A DNA stretch of 64,000 nt. Source: Polyodon spathula. Taxonomy: Eukaryota; Chordata; Actinopteri; Acipenseriformes; Polyodontidae. The translations under genes and the position numbers were made by a program. Below, one piece after another: positions 20,014-30,636 of the stretch (position 1 is the first letter of the stretch; the number at the start of each line of letters is the position of its first letter). Location of the stretch: NCBI RefSeq assembly GCF_017654505.1, contig NC_054543.1, positions 22,456,976 to 22,520,975 of the forward strand. Direction: 5' to 3'. The notes below the pieces were generated by a model. It made no database searches and had not been told where the DNA came from. It saw nothing but the letters and a program-made list of their open reading frames with translations.

Positions 20014-22856
20014 AAAGGAAGGGGGGAGAAATCAACAAAAAAACAGAAGGGAGACCGCATCAAAACAAGAACAACAACTCAGGTAAGACAACCATTAAAT
20101 GTATTTATCTAAATGCTAGAAGTATCAGAAACAAAATTCTAGAACTTGAAGCTACTGCACTAACAGGTAACTATGATGTGATAGGTGTTACAGAAACATG
20201 GTTATCTGAGAGTGATGGGGACAAATATAATATTTGTGGGTATACACTGTATAGGAAAGACAGGCAGGACAGAAGAGGAGGAGGGGTAGCGCTATACATA
20301 AGAAACAGTCTTGAAGCCCAGGTGTTAAACCTGGACAAAGAAAATAAAACCGAATCAATATGGGTCAGAATAACAGACAAAAATTCAAAAGGCATAATAA
20401 TAGGAGCATGCTATAGACCGCCAGATTCAGACGGTGAGCACAATAATCTGTTATACAATGACATTAGAAATGTGTGTAGCAAAGGAGAAGCCATACTAAT
20501 GGGGGATTTCAACTTCCCCCAAATAAAATGGGAAAACCCGGTGGGTAGCGCGAAGGATGAAATAGAAATGGTGGAAATGACAAATGACTGCTTCCTAACA
20601 CAATTTGTGAAGGCACCCACTAGAGGGGAGGCATGCCTTGATTTAGTCTTTTCAAATAACGAAGATAGAATAACTAAAACAGAGGTCAGAGAACCACTGG
20701 CAAACTCAGACCACAACATGGTCTCATTTGAAGTGTTTTTTAAATCCCCAAAAGTAAAGACTAAAGCTAAGGTTTACAATTTTAGAAAAGCAAACTATGA
20801 AGGCATGAAACAGAGACTAACAGAAGTAGATTGGAGTAAAATAGAGAAAACACCCACAGAAGAAGGATGGTTGTTCTTCAAAAATGTAGTACTAGAGGCG
20901 CAAAACAATTACATCCCTAAAGTAGACAAATCTAAATGTAAAACTAAATTGCCAAAATGGTTTAATAGATCAATTAAAAAAAATATTCAGCGAAAAAAGG
21001 CACTTTACAGAGCATTAAAAAAGGACCAAAAAGAAAGTACGCAGAAAGAGTACACGGAACTGCAAACGCAAGTCAAAAAGGAAGTTAGAAAGGCCAAGAG
21101 AGAAATAGAAATGAACATTGCTAAGGGAGCTAAAACCAATTCCAAAATGTTTTTCCAATATTACAACAGCAAGAGAACATTCAAAGAGGAGATTAAATGT
21201 TTAAGAGATACAAATGGCAAAATCGTAGATGAAGAAAAAAAAATAGCAAATATGTTAAATGATTACTTTTCACAAGTTTTTACAAAGGAAGATACTGACA
21301 ACATGCCCCACATGTCATCCAGTTCCTATCCAGTTTTAAATAACTTTAGCATAACTGAGGCAGAAGTGTTAAAGGGACTAGGAGCTCTTAAAATAAACAA
21401 ATCCCCTGGGCCGGATGAGATCCTCCCAGTAGTACTCAAAGAAATGAAAGAAGTAATTTACAAACCGCTAACCAAGATCATGCAGCAGTCTCTTGACACA
21501 GGGGTGGTACCGACAGACTGGAAAATTGCAAACGTAATACCGATCCACAAAAAGGGAAACAAAACTGAACCAGGTAACTACAGACCAGTAAGCCTGACTT
21601 CTATTATATGCAAACTTATGGAAACTATAATAAGATCCAAAATGGAAAATTACCTATATGGTAACAGGGTACTGGGAGACAGTCAACATGGTTTTAGGAA
21701 AGGGAGATCGTGCCTAACTAACTTGCTTGATTTTTTTGAGGATGCAACATCGATAATGGATAATTGCAAAGCATATGACATGGTTTATTTAGATTTCCAG
21801 AAAGCTTTTGACAAAGTCCCGCACAAAAGATTAATTCTCAAACTGAACGCAGTTGGAATTCAAGGAAACACATGTACATGGATTAGGGAGTGGTTAACAT
21901 GTAGAAAACAGAAAGTACTGATTAGAGGAAAAACCTCAGAATGGAGTGTGGTAACCAGCGGTGTACCACAGGGATCAGTATTAGGTCCTCTGCTATTCCT
22001 AATCTACATTAATGATTTAGATTCTGGTATAGTAAGCAAACTTGTTAAATTTGCAGACGACACAAAAGTAGGAGGAGTGGCAAACACTGTTGCAGCAGCA
22101 AAGGTCATTCAAAATGATCTAGACAAGATTCAGAACTGGGCAGACACATGGCAAATGACATTTAATAGAGAAAAGTGTAAGGTACTGCACGCAGGAAATA
22201 AAAATGTACATTATAAATATCATATGGGAGATATTGAAATTGGAGAAGGAATCTATGAAAAAGACCTAGGAGTTTTTGTTGACTCAGAAATGTCTTCATC
22301 TAGGCAATGTGGGGAAGCTATAAAAAAGGCTAACAAGATGCTCGGATACATTGTGAAAAGTGTTGAATTTAAATCAAGGGAAGTAATGTTAAAACTGTAC
22401 AATGCACTTGTAAGACCTCATCTTGAATATTGTGTTCAGTTCTGGTCACCTCGCTATAAAAAAGATATTGCTGCTCTAGAAAGAGTGCAAAGAAGAGCGA
22501 CCAGAATTATTCCGGGCTTAAAAGGCATGTCATATGCAGACAGGCTAAAAGAATTGAATCTGTTCAGTCTTGAACAAAGAAGACTACGTGGCGACCTAAT
22601 TCAAGCATTCAAAATTCTAAAAGGTATTGACAGTGTCGACCCAAGGGACTTTTTCAGCCTGAAAAAAGAAACAAGGACCAGGGGTCACAAATGGAGTTTA
22701 GAAAAAGGGGCATTCAGAACAGAAAATAGGAGACACTTTTTTACACAGAGAATTGTGAGGGTCTGGAATCAACTCCCCAGTAATGTTGTTGAAGCTGACA
22801 CCCTGGGATCCTTCAAGAAGCTGCTTGATGAGATTTTGGGATCAATAAGCTACTAA
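20010..22856 (+). CDS. CR1 ORF2: APE endonuclease and reverse transcriptase (copy A)
   Basis: Catalyses target-primed reverse transcription. From the first -1-frame codon after the slip site there are 948 codons. The APE begins with CIYLNARSIRNK (about 20100), then TETWL, GDFN and SDHN. RT motifs are YLDFQKAFD, GVPQGSVLGPLL and FADD, followed by a conserved C-terminal part ending in GSISY. No AUG is in frame before 20499, which lies inside the endonuclease motif GDFN; the GTG at 20178 (VIGVTETW) is internal to the domain. Translation as an ORF1-ORF2 fusion of about 1263 aa by -1 frameshifting, or by non-AUG reinitiation, is therefore likely. The frame is intact. Confidence 0.93.
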   Translation, partial: LERKGGEINKKTEGRPHQNKNNNSGKTTIKCIYLNARSIRNKILELEATALTGNYDVIGVTETWLSESDGDKYNICGYTLYRKDRQDRRGGGVALYIRNSLEAQVLNLDKENKTESIWVRITDKNSKGIIIGACYRPPDSDGEHNNLLYNDIRNVCSKGEAILMGDFNFPQIKWENPVGSAKDEIEMVEMTNDCFLTQFVKAPTRGEACLDLVFSNNEDRITKTEVREPLANSDHNMVSFEVFFKSPKVKTKAKVYNFRKANYEGMKQRLTEVDWSKIEKTPTEEGWLFFKNVVLEAQNNYIPKVDKSKCKTKLPKWFNRSIKKNIQRKKALYRALKKDQKESTQKEYTELQTQVKKEVRKAKREIEMNIAKGAKTNSKMFFQYYNSKRTFKEEIKCLRDTNGKIVDEEKKIANMLNDYFSQVFTKEDTDNMPHMSSSSYPVLNNFSITEAEVLKGLGALKINKSPGPDEILPVVLKEMKEVIYKPLTKIMQQSLDTGVVPTDWKIANVIPIHKKGNKTEPGNYRPVSLTSIICKLMETIIRSKMENYLYGNRVLGDSQHGFRKGRSCLTNLLDFFEDATSIMDNCKAYDMVYLDFQKAFDKVPHKRLILKLNAVGIQGNTCTWIREWLTCRKQKVLIRGKTSEWSVVTSGVPQGSVLGPLLFLIYINDLDSGIVSKLVKFADDTKVGGVANTVAAAKVIQNDLDKIQNWADTWQMTFNREKCKVLHAGNKNVHYKYHMGDIEIGEGIYEKDLGVFVDSEMSSSRQCGEAIKKANKMLGYIVKSVEFKSREVMLKLYNALVRPHLEYCVQFWSPRYKKDIAALERVQRRATRIIPGLKGMSYADRLKELNLFSLEQRRLRGDLIQAFKILKGIDSVDPRDFFSLKKETRTRGHKWSLEKGAFRTENRRHFFTQRIVRVWNQLPSNVVEADTLGSFKKLLDEILGSISY

Positions 22857-22860
22857 CAAC

Positions 22861-22899
22861 CAAACGAGCAAGATGGGCCGAATGGCCTCCTCTCGTTTG
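22861..22899 (+). other. CR1 3' UTR stem-loop
   Basis: CAAACGAG (22861-22868) pairs perfectly with CTCGTTTG (22892-22899). Inside, GGCC-GAAT-GGCC can form a second short stem. The sequence is present in all CR1 copies here, including 5'-truncated ones. In LINEs such 3' structures are recognised by the element's own RT; that role is inferred. Confidence 0.6.
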
Positions 22900-22943
22900 T
22901 AAACTTTCTTATGTTCTTATGTTCTTATGTTCTTATGTTCTTA

Positions 22944-25213
22944 ACTAAAACAGAGGTCAGAGAACCACTGGCAAACTCAGACCACAACATGGTCTCATTT
23001 GAAGTGTTTTTTAAATCCCCAAAAGAAATGACTAAAGCTAAGGTTTACAATTTTAGAAAAGCAAACTATGAAGGTATGAAACAGAGACTAACAGAAGTAG
23101 ATTGGAGTAAAATAGAAAAAACACCCACAGAAGAAGGTTAGTTGTTCTTCAAAAATGTAGTACTAGAGGCACAAAACAATTACATCCCTAAAGTAGACAA
23201 ATCTAAATGTAAAACTAAATTGCCAAAATGGTTTAATAGATCAATTAAAAAAAATATTCAGCGAAAAAAGGCACTTTACAGAGCATTAAAAAAGGACCAA
23301 AAAGAAAGTAAGCAGAAAGAGTACACAGAACTGCAAACGCAAGTCAAAAAGGAAGTTAGAAAGGCCAAGAGAGAAATAGAAATGAACATTGCTAAGGGAG
23401 CTAAAACCAATTCCAAAATGTTTTTCCAATATTACAACAGCAAGCGAACATTCAAAGAGGAGATTAAATGTTTAAGAGATACAAATGGCAAAATCGTAGA
23501 TGAAGAAAAAAATAGCAAATATATTAAATGATTACTTTTTGCAAGTTTTTACAAAGGAAGATACTGACAACATGTCCCACATGTCATCCAGTTCCTATCC
23601 AGTTTTAAATAACTTTAGCATAACTGAGGCAGAAGTGTTAAAGGGACTAGGAGCTCTTAAAATAAACAAATCCCCTGGGCTGGATGAGATCCTCCCAGCA
23701 GTACTCAAAGAAATGAAAGAAGTAATTTACAAACCGCTAACCAAGATCATGCAGCAGTCTCTTGACACAGGGGTGGTACCGACAGACTGGAAAATTGCAA
23801 ACGTAATACCGATCCACAAAAAGGGAAACAAAACTGAACCAGGTAACTACAGACCAGTAAGCCTGACTTCTATTATATGCAAACTTATGGAAACTATAAT
23901 AAGATCCAAAATGGAAAATTACCTATATGGTAACAGGGTACTGGGAGACAGTCAACATGGTTTTAGGAAAGGGAGATCGTGTCTAACTAACTTGCTTGAT
24001 TTTTTTTGAGGATGCAACATCGATAATGGATAATTGCAAAGCATATGACATGGTTTATTTAGATTTCCAGAAAGCTTTTGACAAAGTCCCGCACAAAAGA
24101 TTAATTCTCAAACTGAACGCAGTTGGGATTCAAGGAAACACATGTACATGGATTAGGGAGTGGTTAACATGTAGAAAACAGAAAGTACTGATTAGAGGAA
24201 AAACCTCAGAATGGAGTGTGGTAACCAGTGGTGTACCACAGGGATCAGTATTAGGTCCTCTGCTATTCCTAATCTACATTAATGATTTCGATTCTGGTAT
24301 AGTAAGCAAACTTGTTAAATTTGCAGACGACACAAAAGTAGGAGGAGTGGCAAACACTGTTGCAGCAGCAAAGGTCATTCAAAATGATCTAGACAAGATT
24401 CAGAACTGGGCAGATACATGGCAAATGACATTTAATAGAGAAAAGTGTAAGGTACTGCACGCAGGAAATAAAAATGTACATTATAAATATCATATGGGAG
24501 ATATTGAAATTGGAGAAGGAATCTATGAAAAAGACCTAGGAGTTTTTGTTGACTCAGAAATGTCTTCATCTAGGCAATGTGGGGAAGCTATAAAAAAGGC
24601 TAACAAGATGCTCGGATACATTGTGAAAAGTGTTGAATTTAAATCAAGGGAAGTAATGTTAAAACTGTACAATGCACTAGTAAGACCTCATCTTGAATAT
24701 TGTGTGCAGTTCTGGTCACCTCGCTATAAAAAAGATATTGCTGCTCTAGAAAGAGTGCAAAGAAGAGCGACCAGAATTATTCCGGGCTTAAAAGGCATGT
24801 CATATGCAGACAGGCTAAAAGAATTGAATCTGTTCAGTCTTGAACAAAGAAGACTACGTGGCGACCTAATTCAAGCATTCAAAATTCTAAAAGGTATTGA
24901 CAGTGTCGACCCAAGGGACTTTTTCAGCCTGAAAAAAGAAACAAGGACCAGGGGTCACAAATGGAGTTTAGAAAAAGGGGCATTCAGAACAGAAAATAGG
25001 AGACACTTTTTTACACAGAGAATTGTGAGGGTCTGGAATCAACTCCCCAGTAATGTTGTTGAAGCTGACACCCTGGGATCCTTCAAGAAGCTGCTTGATG
25101 AGATTTTGGGATCAATAAGCTACTAACAACCAAACGAGCAAGATGGGCCGAATGGCCTCCTCTCGTTTGTAAACTTTCTTATGTTCTTATGTTCTTATGT
25201 TCTTATGTTCTTA
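22944..25213 (+). pseudogene. CR1 element O 3' part, tandem unit 1
   Basis: Starts mid-ORF2 at actaaaacagaggtc directly after copy A's ATGTTCTTA tail and runs to its own 3' UTR and tail. Breaks: TGG to TAG at 23139-23141, a lost A near 23511 (gaagaaaaaaatagc), and an extra T in the run at 24000-24008. Apart from these, RT motifs are readable (FQKAFD, VPQGS, FADD). Variants shared with unit 2 but not with copy A (aaaagaaatgact, gggctggatgag, cagcagtactc) show that units 1 and 2 derive from one another. Confidence 0.9.
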
Positions 25214-27460
25214 ACTAAAACAGAGGTCAGAGAACCACTGGCAAACTCAGACCACAACATGGTCTCATTTGAAGTGTTTTTTAAATCCCCAAAAGAAATG
25301 ACTAAAGCTAAGGTTTACAATTTTAGAAAAGCAAACTATGAAGGTATGAAACAGAGACTAACAGAAGTAGATTGGAGTAAAATAGAGAAAACACCCACAG
25401 AAGAAGGATGGTTGTTCTTCAAAAATGTAGTACTAGAGGCACAAAACAATTACATCCCTAAAGTAGACAAATCTAAATGTAAAACTAAATTGCCAAAATG
25501 GTTTAATAGATCAATTAAAAAAATATTCAGCGAAAAAAGGCACTTTACAGAGCATTAAAAAAGGACCAAAAAGAAAGTAAGCAGAAAGAGTACCCAGAAC
25601 TGCAAACGCAAGTCAAAAAGGAAGTTAGAAAGGCCAAGAGAGAAATAGAAATGAACATTGCTAAGGGAGCTAAAACCAATTCCAAAATGTTTTTCCAATA
25701 TTACAACAGCAAGCGAACATTCAAAGAGGAGATTAAATGTTTAAGAGATACAAATGGCAAAATCGTAGATGAAGAAAAAAAAAGCAAATATATTAAATGA
25801 TTACTTTTCACAAGTTTTTACAAAGGAAGATACTGACAACATGTCCCACATGTCATCCAGTTCCTATCCAGTTTTAAATAACTTTAGCATAACTGAGGCA
25901 GAAGTGTTAAAGGGACTAGGAGCTCTTAAAATAAACAAATCCCCTGGGCTGGATGAGATCCTCCCAGCAGTACTCAAAGAAATGAAAGAAGTAATTTACA
26001 AACCGCTAACCAAGATCATGCAGCAGTCTCTTGACACAGGGGTGGTACCGACAGACTGGAAAATTGCAAACGTAATACCGATCCACAAAAAGGGAAACAA
26101 AACTGAACCAGGTAACTACAGACCAGTAAGCCTGACTTCTATTATATGCAAACTTATGGAAACTATAATAAGATCCAAAATGGAAAATTACCTATATGGT
26201 AACAGGGTACTGGGAGACAGTCAACATGGTTTTAGGAAAGGGAGATCGTGTCTAACTAACTTGCTTGATTTTTTTGAGGATGCAACATCGATAATGGATA
26301 ATTGCAAAGCATATGACATGGTTTATTTAGATTTCCAGAAAGCTTTTGACAAAGTCCCGCACAAAAGATTAATTCTCAAACTGAACGCAGTTGGGATTCA
26401 AGGAAACACATGTACATGGATTAGGGAGTGGTTAACATGTAGAAAACAGAAAGTACTGATTAGAGGAAAAACCTCAGAATGGAGTGTGGTAACAAGTGGT
26501 GTACCACAGGGATCAGTATTAGGTCCTCTGCTATTCCTAATCTACATTAATGATTTAGATTCTGGTATAGTAAGCAAACTTGTTAAATTTGCAGACGACA
26601 CAAAAGTAGGAGGAGTGGCAAACACTGTTGCAGCAGCAAAGGTCATTCAAAATGATCTAGACAAGATTCAGAACTGGGCAGACACATGGCAAATGACATT
26701 TAATAGAGAAAAGTGTAAGGTACTGCACACAGGAAATAAAAATGTACATTATAAATATCATATGGGAGATACTGAAATTGGAGAAGGAATCTATGAAAAA
26801 GACCTAGGAGTTTTTGTTGACTCAGAAATGTCTTCATCTAGACAATGTGGGGAAGCTATAAAAAAGGCTAACAAGATGCTCGGATACATTGTGAAAAGTG
26901 TTGAATTTAAATCAAGGGAAGTAATGTTAAAACTGTACAATGCACTAGTAAGACCTCATCTTGAATATTGTGTGCAGTTCTGGTCACCTCACTATAAAAA
27001 AGATATTGCTGCTCTAGAAAGAGTGCAAAGAAGAGCGACCAGAATTATTCTGGGCTTAAAAGGCATGTCATATGCAGACAGGCTAAAAGAATTGAATCTG
27101 TTCAGTCTTGAACAAAGAAGACTACGTGGCGACCTAATTCAAGCATTCAGAATTCTAAAAGGTATTGACAGTGTCGACCCAAGGGACTTTTTCAGCCTGA
27201 AAAAGAAACAAGGACCAGGGGTCACAAATGGAGATTAGACAAAGGGGCATTCAGAACAGAAAATAGGAGACACTTTTTTACACAGAGAATTGTGAGGGTC
27301 TGGAATCAACTCCCCAGTAATGTTGTTGAAGCTGACACCCTGGGATCCTTCAAGAAGCTGCTTGATGAGATTTTGGGATCAATAAGCTACTAACAACCAA
27401 ACGAGCAAGATGGGCCGAATGGCCTCCTCTCGTTTGTAAACGTTCTTATGTTCTTAAGTT
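25214..27460 (+). pseudogene. CR1 element O 3' part, tandem unit 2
   Basis: Repeats unit 1 from exactly the same internal position (period 2270 bp). It lacks unit 1's TAG, but has a shortened A-run at about 25518, a frame break near 25775, and a lost A near 27203 (ctgaaaaagaaacaagg) that ends the frame early. It terminates in the CR1 3' UTR and a short tail (gttcttatgttcttaagttc) at about 27460, beyond which unique sequence begins. Confidence 0.9.
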
Positions 27461-27704
27461 CTTTAACCATAGCCTTTCCATTCTGTAATATTAGATTAGT
27501 TGTGCACCCTTTTTTTCCTTAAATAAACGATTGTTTTATATATCTGACACATTGTGTGGATGTCAATTGTTGTCAAGGGAATCGGAGTTCTACATGATAT
27601 CACAGAACTATTATGGTGTGTCTCAGTTACTAACATTTGGCCGCTCTTAAACAGTGCGCCTAGAGACTAATTTATATATAACTAAATTATATACCAGTCA
27701 CTAC

Positions 27705-28179
27705 ACTACACTGGATCCCTGTTTACCACTGTTGCCTGTTCAAATTCCTTACACTAGTATATAAATCTCTCCATGGCCTTGCCCCACCTTATCTGGCTGC
27801 ACTCATTTCCTATTATATTCCTCCTTGTCCCTTGCGTTCCCAATCACTTTGTCCCTCTCTGTCCCACCCTCAACCTGTGCACAGTCCCTTTTTCGTTCCT
27901 TCTCTCTTCTTGCTCCCCTTCATTGGAATAAACTTCTACTAAACATAAAACAATCACCCACTTTATGCAGTTTTTGCTCCTCCCTTACTGCTGGCCCCCG
28001 ACCTCCTACTATGCTCTTGCCTGCCCAACCCTGACCTAGCCTCTGGCCCTTGCTTTCATATACTATTAATCTCCTCACCCTACCCCAATATTCTTACCCT
28101 CTTTCACACATTTTTTTCAGTTTGTACACAATTCTAAAAACTTGTAAAGCGCCTTGGTTAAAGGTGCTATAATAAATGC

Positions 28180-28209
<30 letters not shown>
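27705..28209 (+). mobile_element. L2-type LINE 3' end
   Basis: The beginning encodes the C-terminal LINE-2 signature HWxPV..CLFKFLTLVYKSLHGLAPPYL. The end is tgtaaagcgccttggttaaaggtgctataataaatg followed by an (AAAT)n tail, characteristic of L2-group 3' ends. The reading frame is damaged, and everything upstream of the RT C-terminus is missing, so it is a 5'-truncated dead copy. Confidence 0.85.
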
Positions 28210-28212
<3 letters not shown>

Positions 28213-28525
28213 ACCCTCTACTTTTATTTGAAATAGTTGATGTCACTTGACCTCAGTGGGCAGTGCACAACTGCAAAAGGGTTACACATTGTGTTCCATG
28301 GACCTTTAAATATTACACTATGTTATCTTGGGCTACAATTTGGTGCAGTTTTACCTGTGTTAGAGAAAGGGCAAAGCCATTTTCCGTGACTTTCCAGGTT
28401 TTCAAAGACCCATACAAACCTTGATAATTACGCAATCCATGTGATGACATCATCATCATCACAGGTGACTTGCAGCTTTTTCTTTTAAAAAGCACAATAC
28501 TGAATTTTATAAAATTACAAAAAAA

Positions 28526-28864
28526 ATGTTCAATTCATTTAAATATTTACTTTGGATTAACCAAGGCAAGGAGATATTTCAAAATGCACTTGCAATGATG
28601 AGGCGCATCAAGCTAGAAAACCTGAGTCAGGCTCATGGAGTTGCAGTGAGACAATTCGTCATGGCTGGGCTTATGCAGGATGTGTTGCAACCTCCACCAC
28701 AAAGAAGAGTCTGTGATATGGCATTCTATAGTAAACCTGGTCTACAGTCAGCGTGGGTGGCCTGTGATGTATGTGGACGATGGTGCCACTTTAAGTGTGC
28801 GGGTGTCACCAAAAAACCCAAGGGTGACTATGTTTGTCCTATATGCAATGCTCAGTATGATTAA
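28526..28864 (+). CDS. Unidentified ORF with a PHD-like zinc finger
   Basis: A 112-codon ORF. Its C-terminal third reads WVACDVCGRWCHFKCAGV, then GDYVCPIC, giving CX2C-X4-HX2C and a final CX2C, which match the second half of a PHD finger; the aromatic Trp before the His is also PHD-like. PHD fingers usually bind histone tails, but some occur at the C-terminus of transposon-encoded proteins. The N-terminal part (MMRRIKLENLSQAHGVA) is unfamiliar. It could be the last exon of a host gene or a transposon ORF remnant. No supporting neighbour is seen. Confidence 0.4.
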   Translation: MFNSFKYLLWINQGKEIFQNALAMMRRIKLENLSQAHGVAVRQFVMAGLMQDVLQPPPQRRVCDMAFYSKPGLQSAWVACDVCGRWCHFKCAGVTKKPKGDYVCPICNAQYD

Positions 28865-29173
28865 TTTGTTCCAGCAATTAGAAAACAGGCCCTCCTGCCC
28901 TACCCAATCTCCCACTCACCCGAAGCACTCACATTTGCCATGCTATCTTATTTTTCCTGTGCACAAGCATTTTGGGCCAGCCGCACAATAAGCTTTTGCT
29001 TGAGTGAAAATGAAAGGCATCGGCCTACAAGCCATTTTAAATTTAAATTCTTATATTTTAGCCAATTTTCCCTTTTTTTCACCCAATTTGTAAAGACCAA
29101 TTTCTCTAGTAAACTCGGAGGATCACGCAACTGCCCTGTAAAGAATAATGAAATGATAAATAATAATCAGTCA

Positions 29174-29206
29174 CATATATATATATAATATAATATAATA
29201 TTTATC

Positions 29207-29261
<55 letters not shown>
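29174..29261. repeat. TA-rich and (CA)n microsatellites
   Basis: TA/TAATA repeats (29174-29236) followed by about 13 CA units, ending exactly at the left TIR of the Tc1-like element. Confidence 0.9.
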
Positions 29262-29266
<5 letters not shown>

Positions 29267-29467
29267 CTGTGCAAAAGTTTTAGGCAGGTGTGAAAAAATG
29301 CTGTAAAGTAAGAATGCTTTGAAAAATAGATATGTTAATAGTTTATATTTATCAATTAACAAAATGCAAAGTGAGTGAACAGAAGAAAAATCTACATCAA
29401 ATCAATATTTGGTGTGACCACCCTTTGCCTTCAAAACAGCATCAATTCTTCTAGGTACACTTGCACA
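29262..29467 (+). repeat. Left 206-bp TIR of the Tc1-like element
   Basis: Contains the transposase 3' UTR and about the last 20 codons of the transposase (complement of gtacctagaagaattgatgc). Its partner is 30637-30842. Confidence 0.85.
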
Positions 29468-30420
29468 CAGTTTTTGAAGGAACTCAGCAGATAGGTTGGC
29501 TTAAACATCTTGGAGAACTAAACCACAGTTCATCTGTGGATTTAGGCAGCCTCAATTGCTTCTCTCTCTTCATATAATCCCAGACAGATTCAATGCTGTT
29601 AAGATCAGGGCTCTGTGGGGGCCATAGCATCACTTCCAGGACTCCTTGTTCTTCTTTATGCTGAAGATAGTTCTTAATGACTTTCGCTGTATGTTTGGGG
29701 TCGTTGTCATGCTGCAGAATAAATTTGGGGCCAATCAGATGCCTCCCTGATGGTATTGCATGATGGATAAGTATCTGCCTGTACTTCTCAGCATTGAGGA
29801 GACCATTAATACTGACCAAATCCCCAACTCCATTTGCAGAAATGCAGCCCCAAACTTGCAAGGAACCTCCACCATGCTTCACTGTTGCCTGCATATACTC
29901 ATTCGTGTACCGCTCTCCAGCCCTTCGGCGAACAAACTGCCTTCTGCTACAGCCAAATATTTCAAATTTTGACTCATCAGTCCAGAGCACCTGCTGCCAT
30001 TTTTCTGCACCCCAGTTCCTGTGTTTTCGTGCACAGTTGAGTCGCTTGGCCTTGTTTCCACGTCGGAGGTATGGCTTTTTGGCCGCAAGTCTTCCATGAA
30101 GGCCACTTCTGACCAGACTTCTCCAGACAGTAGATGGGTGTCCCACTGTTTTCTGCCAATTCTGAGCTGATGACACTGCAGGACATCTTCCGATTGCGAA
30201 GGGAAGTAAGCATGATGTGTCTTTTATCTGCTGCAGTAAGTTTCCTTGGCCAATCACTGCGTCTACGGTCCTCAACGTTGCCTGTTTCTTTGTGCTTCTT
30301 CAAAAGAGCTTGGACAGCACATCTGGAAACCCCTGTCTGCCTTGAAATTTCTGCCTGGGAGAGACCTTGCTGATGCAGTATAACTACCTTGTGTCTTGTT
30401 GCTGTGCTCAGTCTTGCCAT
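29402..30420 (-). pseudogene. Tc1-type transposase, lightly damaged
   Basis: Starts MARLSTATRHKVVILHQQG at 30420 with the paired helix-turn-helix region (SQAEISRQTGVSRCAVQALL, then DRRRSDWPRKLTAADKRHI). The catalytic domain contains VLWTDESKFEIFG (first Asp), ILQHDNDPKHTA (second Asp) and SPDLNSIESVWDYMK (Glu), which is DD34E-type spacing. Frame breaks lie near 30150-30270 and near 29519, where the final block (SAEFLQKLCASVPRRIDAVL) continues in another frame after a TAA. Full-length Tc1 transposases are about 340 aa, which matches the span. It is inactive as it stands. Confidence 0.9.
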
Positions 30421-30636
30421 GGTGTATGACTTTTGACAGTAAACTGTCTTCAGCAACCTCACCTTGTTAGCTGAGTTTGGCTGTTCCTCACCCAGTTTTA
30501 TTCCTCCTACACAGCTGTTTCTGTTTCAGTTAATGATTGTGTTTCAACCTACATATTGAATTGATGATCATTAGCACCTGTTTGGTATAATTGTTTAATC
30601 ATACACCTGACTATATGCCTACAAAATCCCTGACTT

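Larger units (their letters stand above)
18421..22943 (+). mobile_element. CR1 LINE copy A, with both ORFs intact
   Basis: Two 5' UTR monomers, an A-rich run, ORF1 (19066-20013), ORF2 (20010-22856), an 85-bp 3' UTR with stem-loop, and an ATGTTCTT repeat tail. Both ORFs are open and all visible catalytic residues are present, so this copy may still be active. It sits inside an older CR1. Copies B, C and D differ from it at only scattered positions. Confidence 0.95.

Noticed and set aside
20178..20180. GTG at 20178 as the genuine ORF2 start
   Set aside because: It lies inside the endonuclease domain; the frame and conserved YLNARSIRNK block continue upstream. It remains only as a possible reinitiation codon.
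22857..22943. ATGTTCTT repeats considered as a CRISPR-like or satellite array
   Set aside because: Short perfect units without spacers at a LINE 3' end; this is the CR1 tail.
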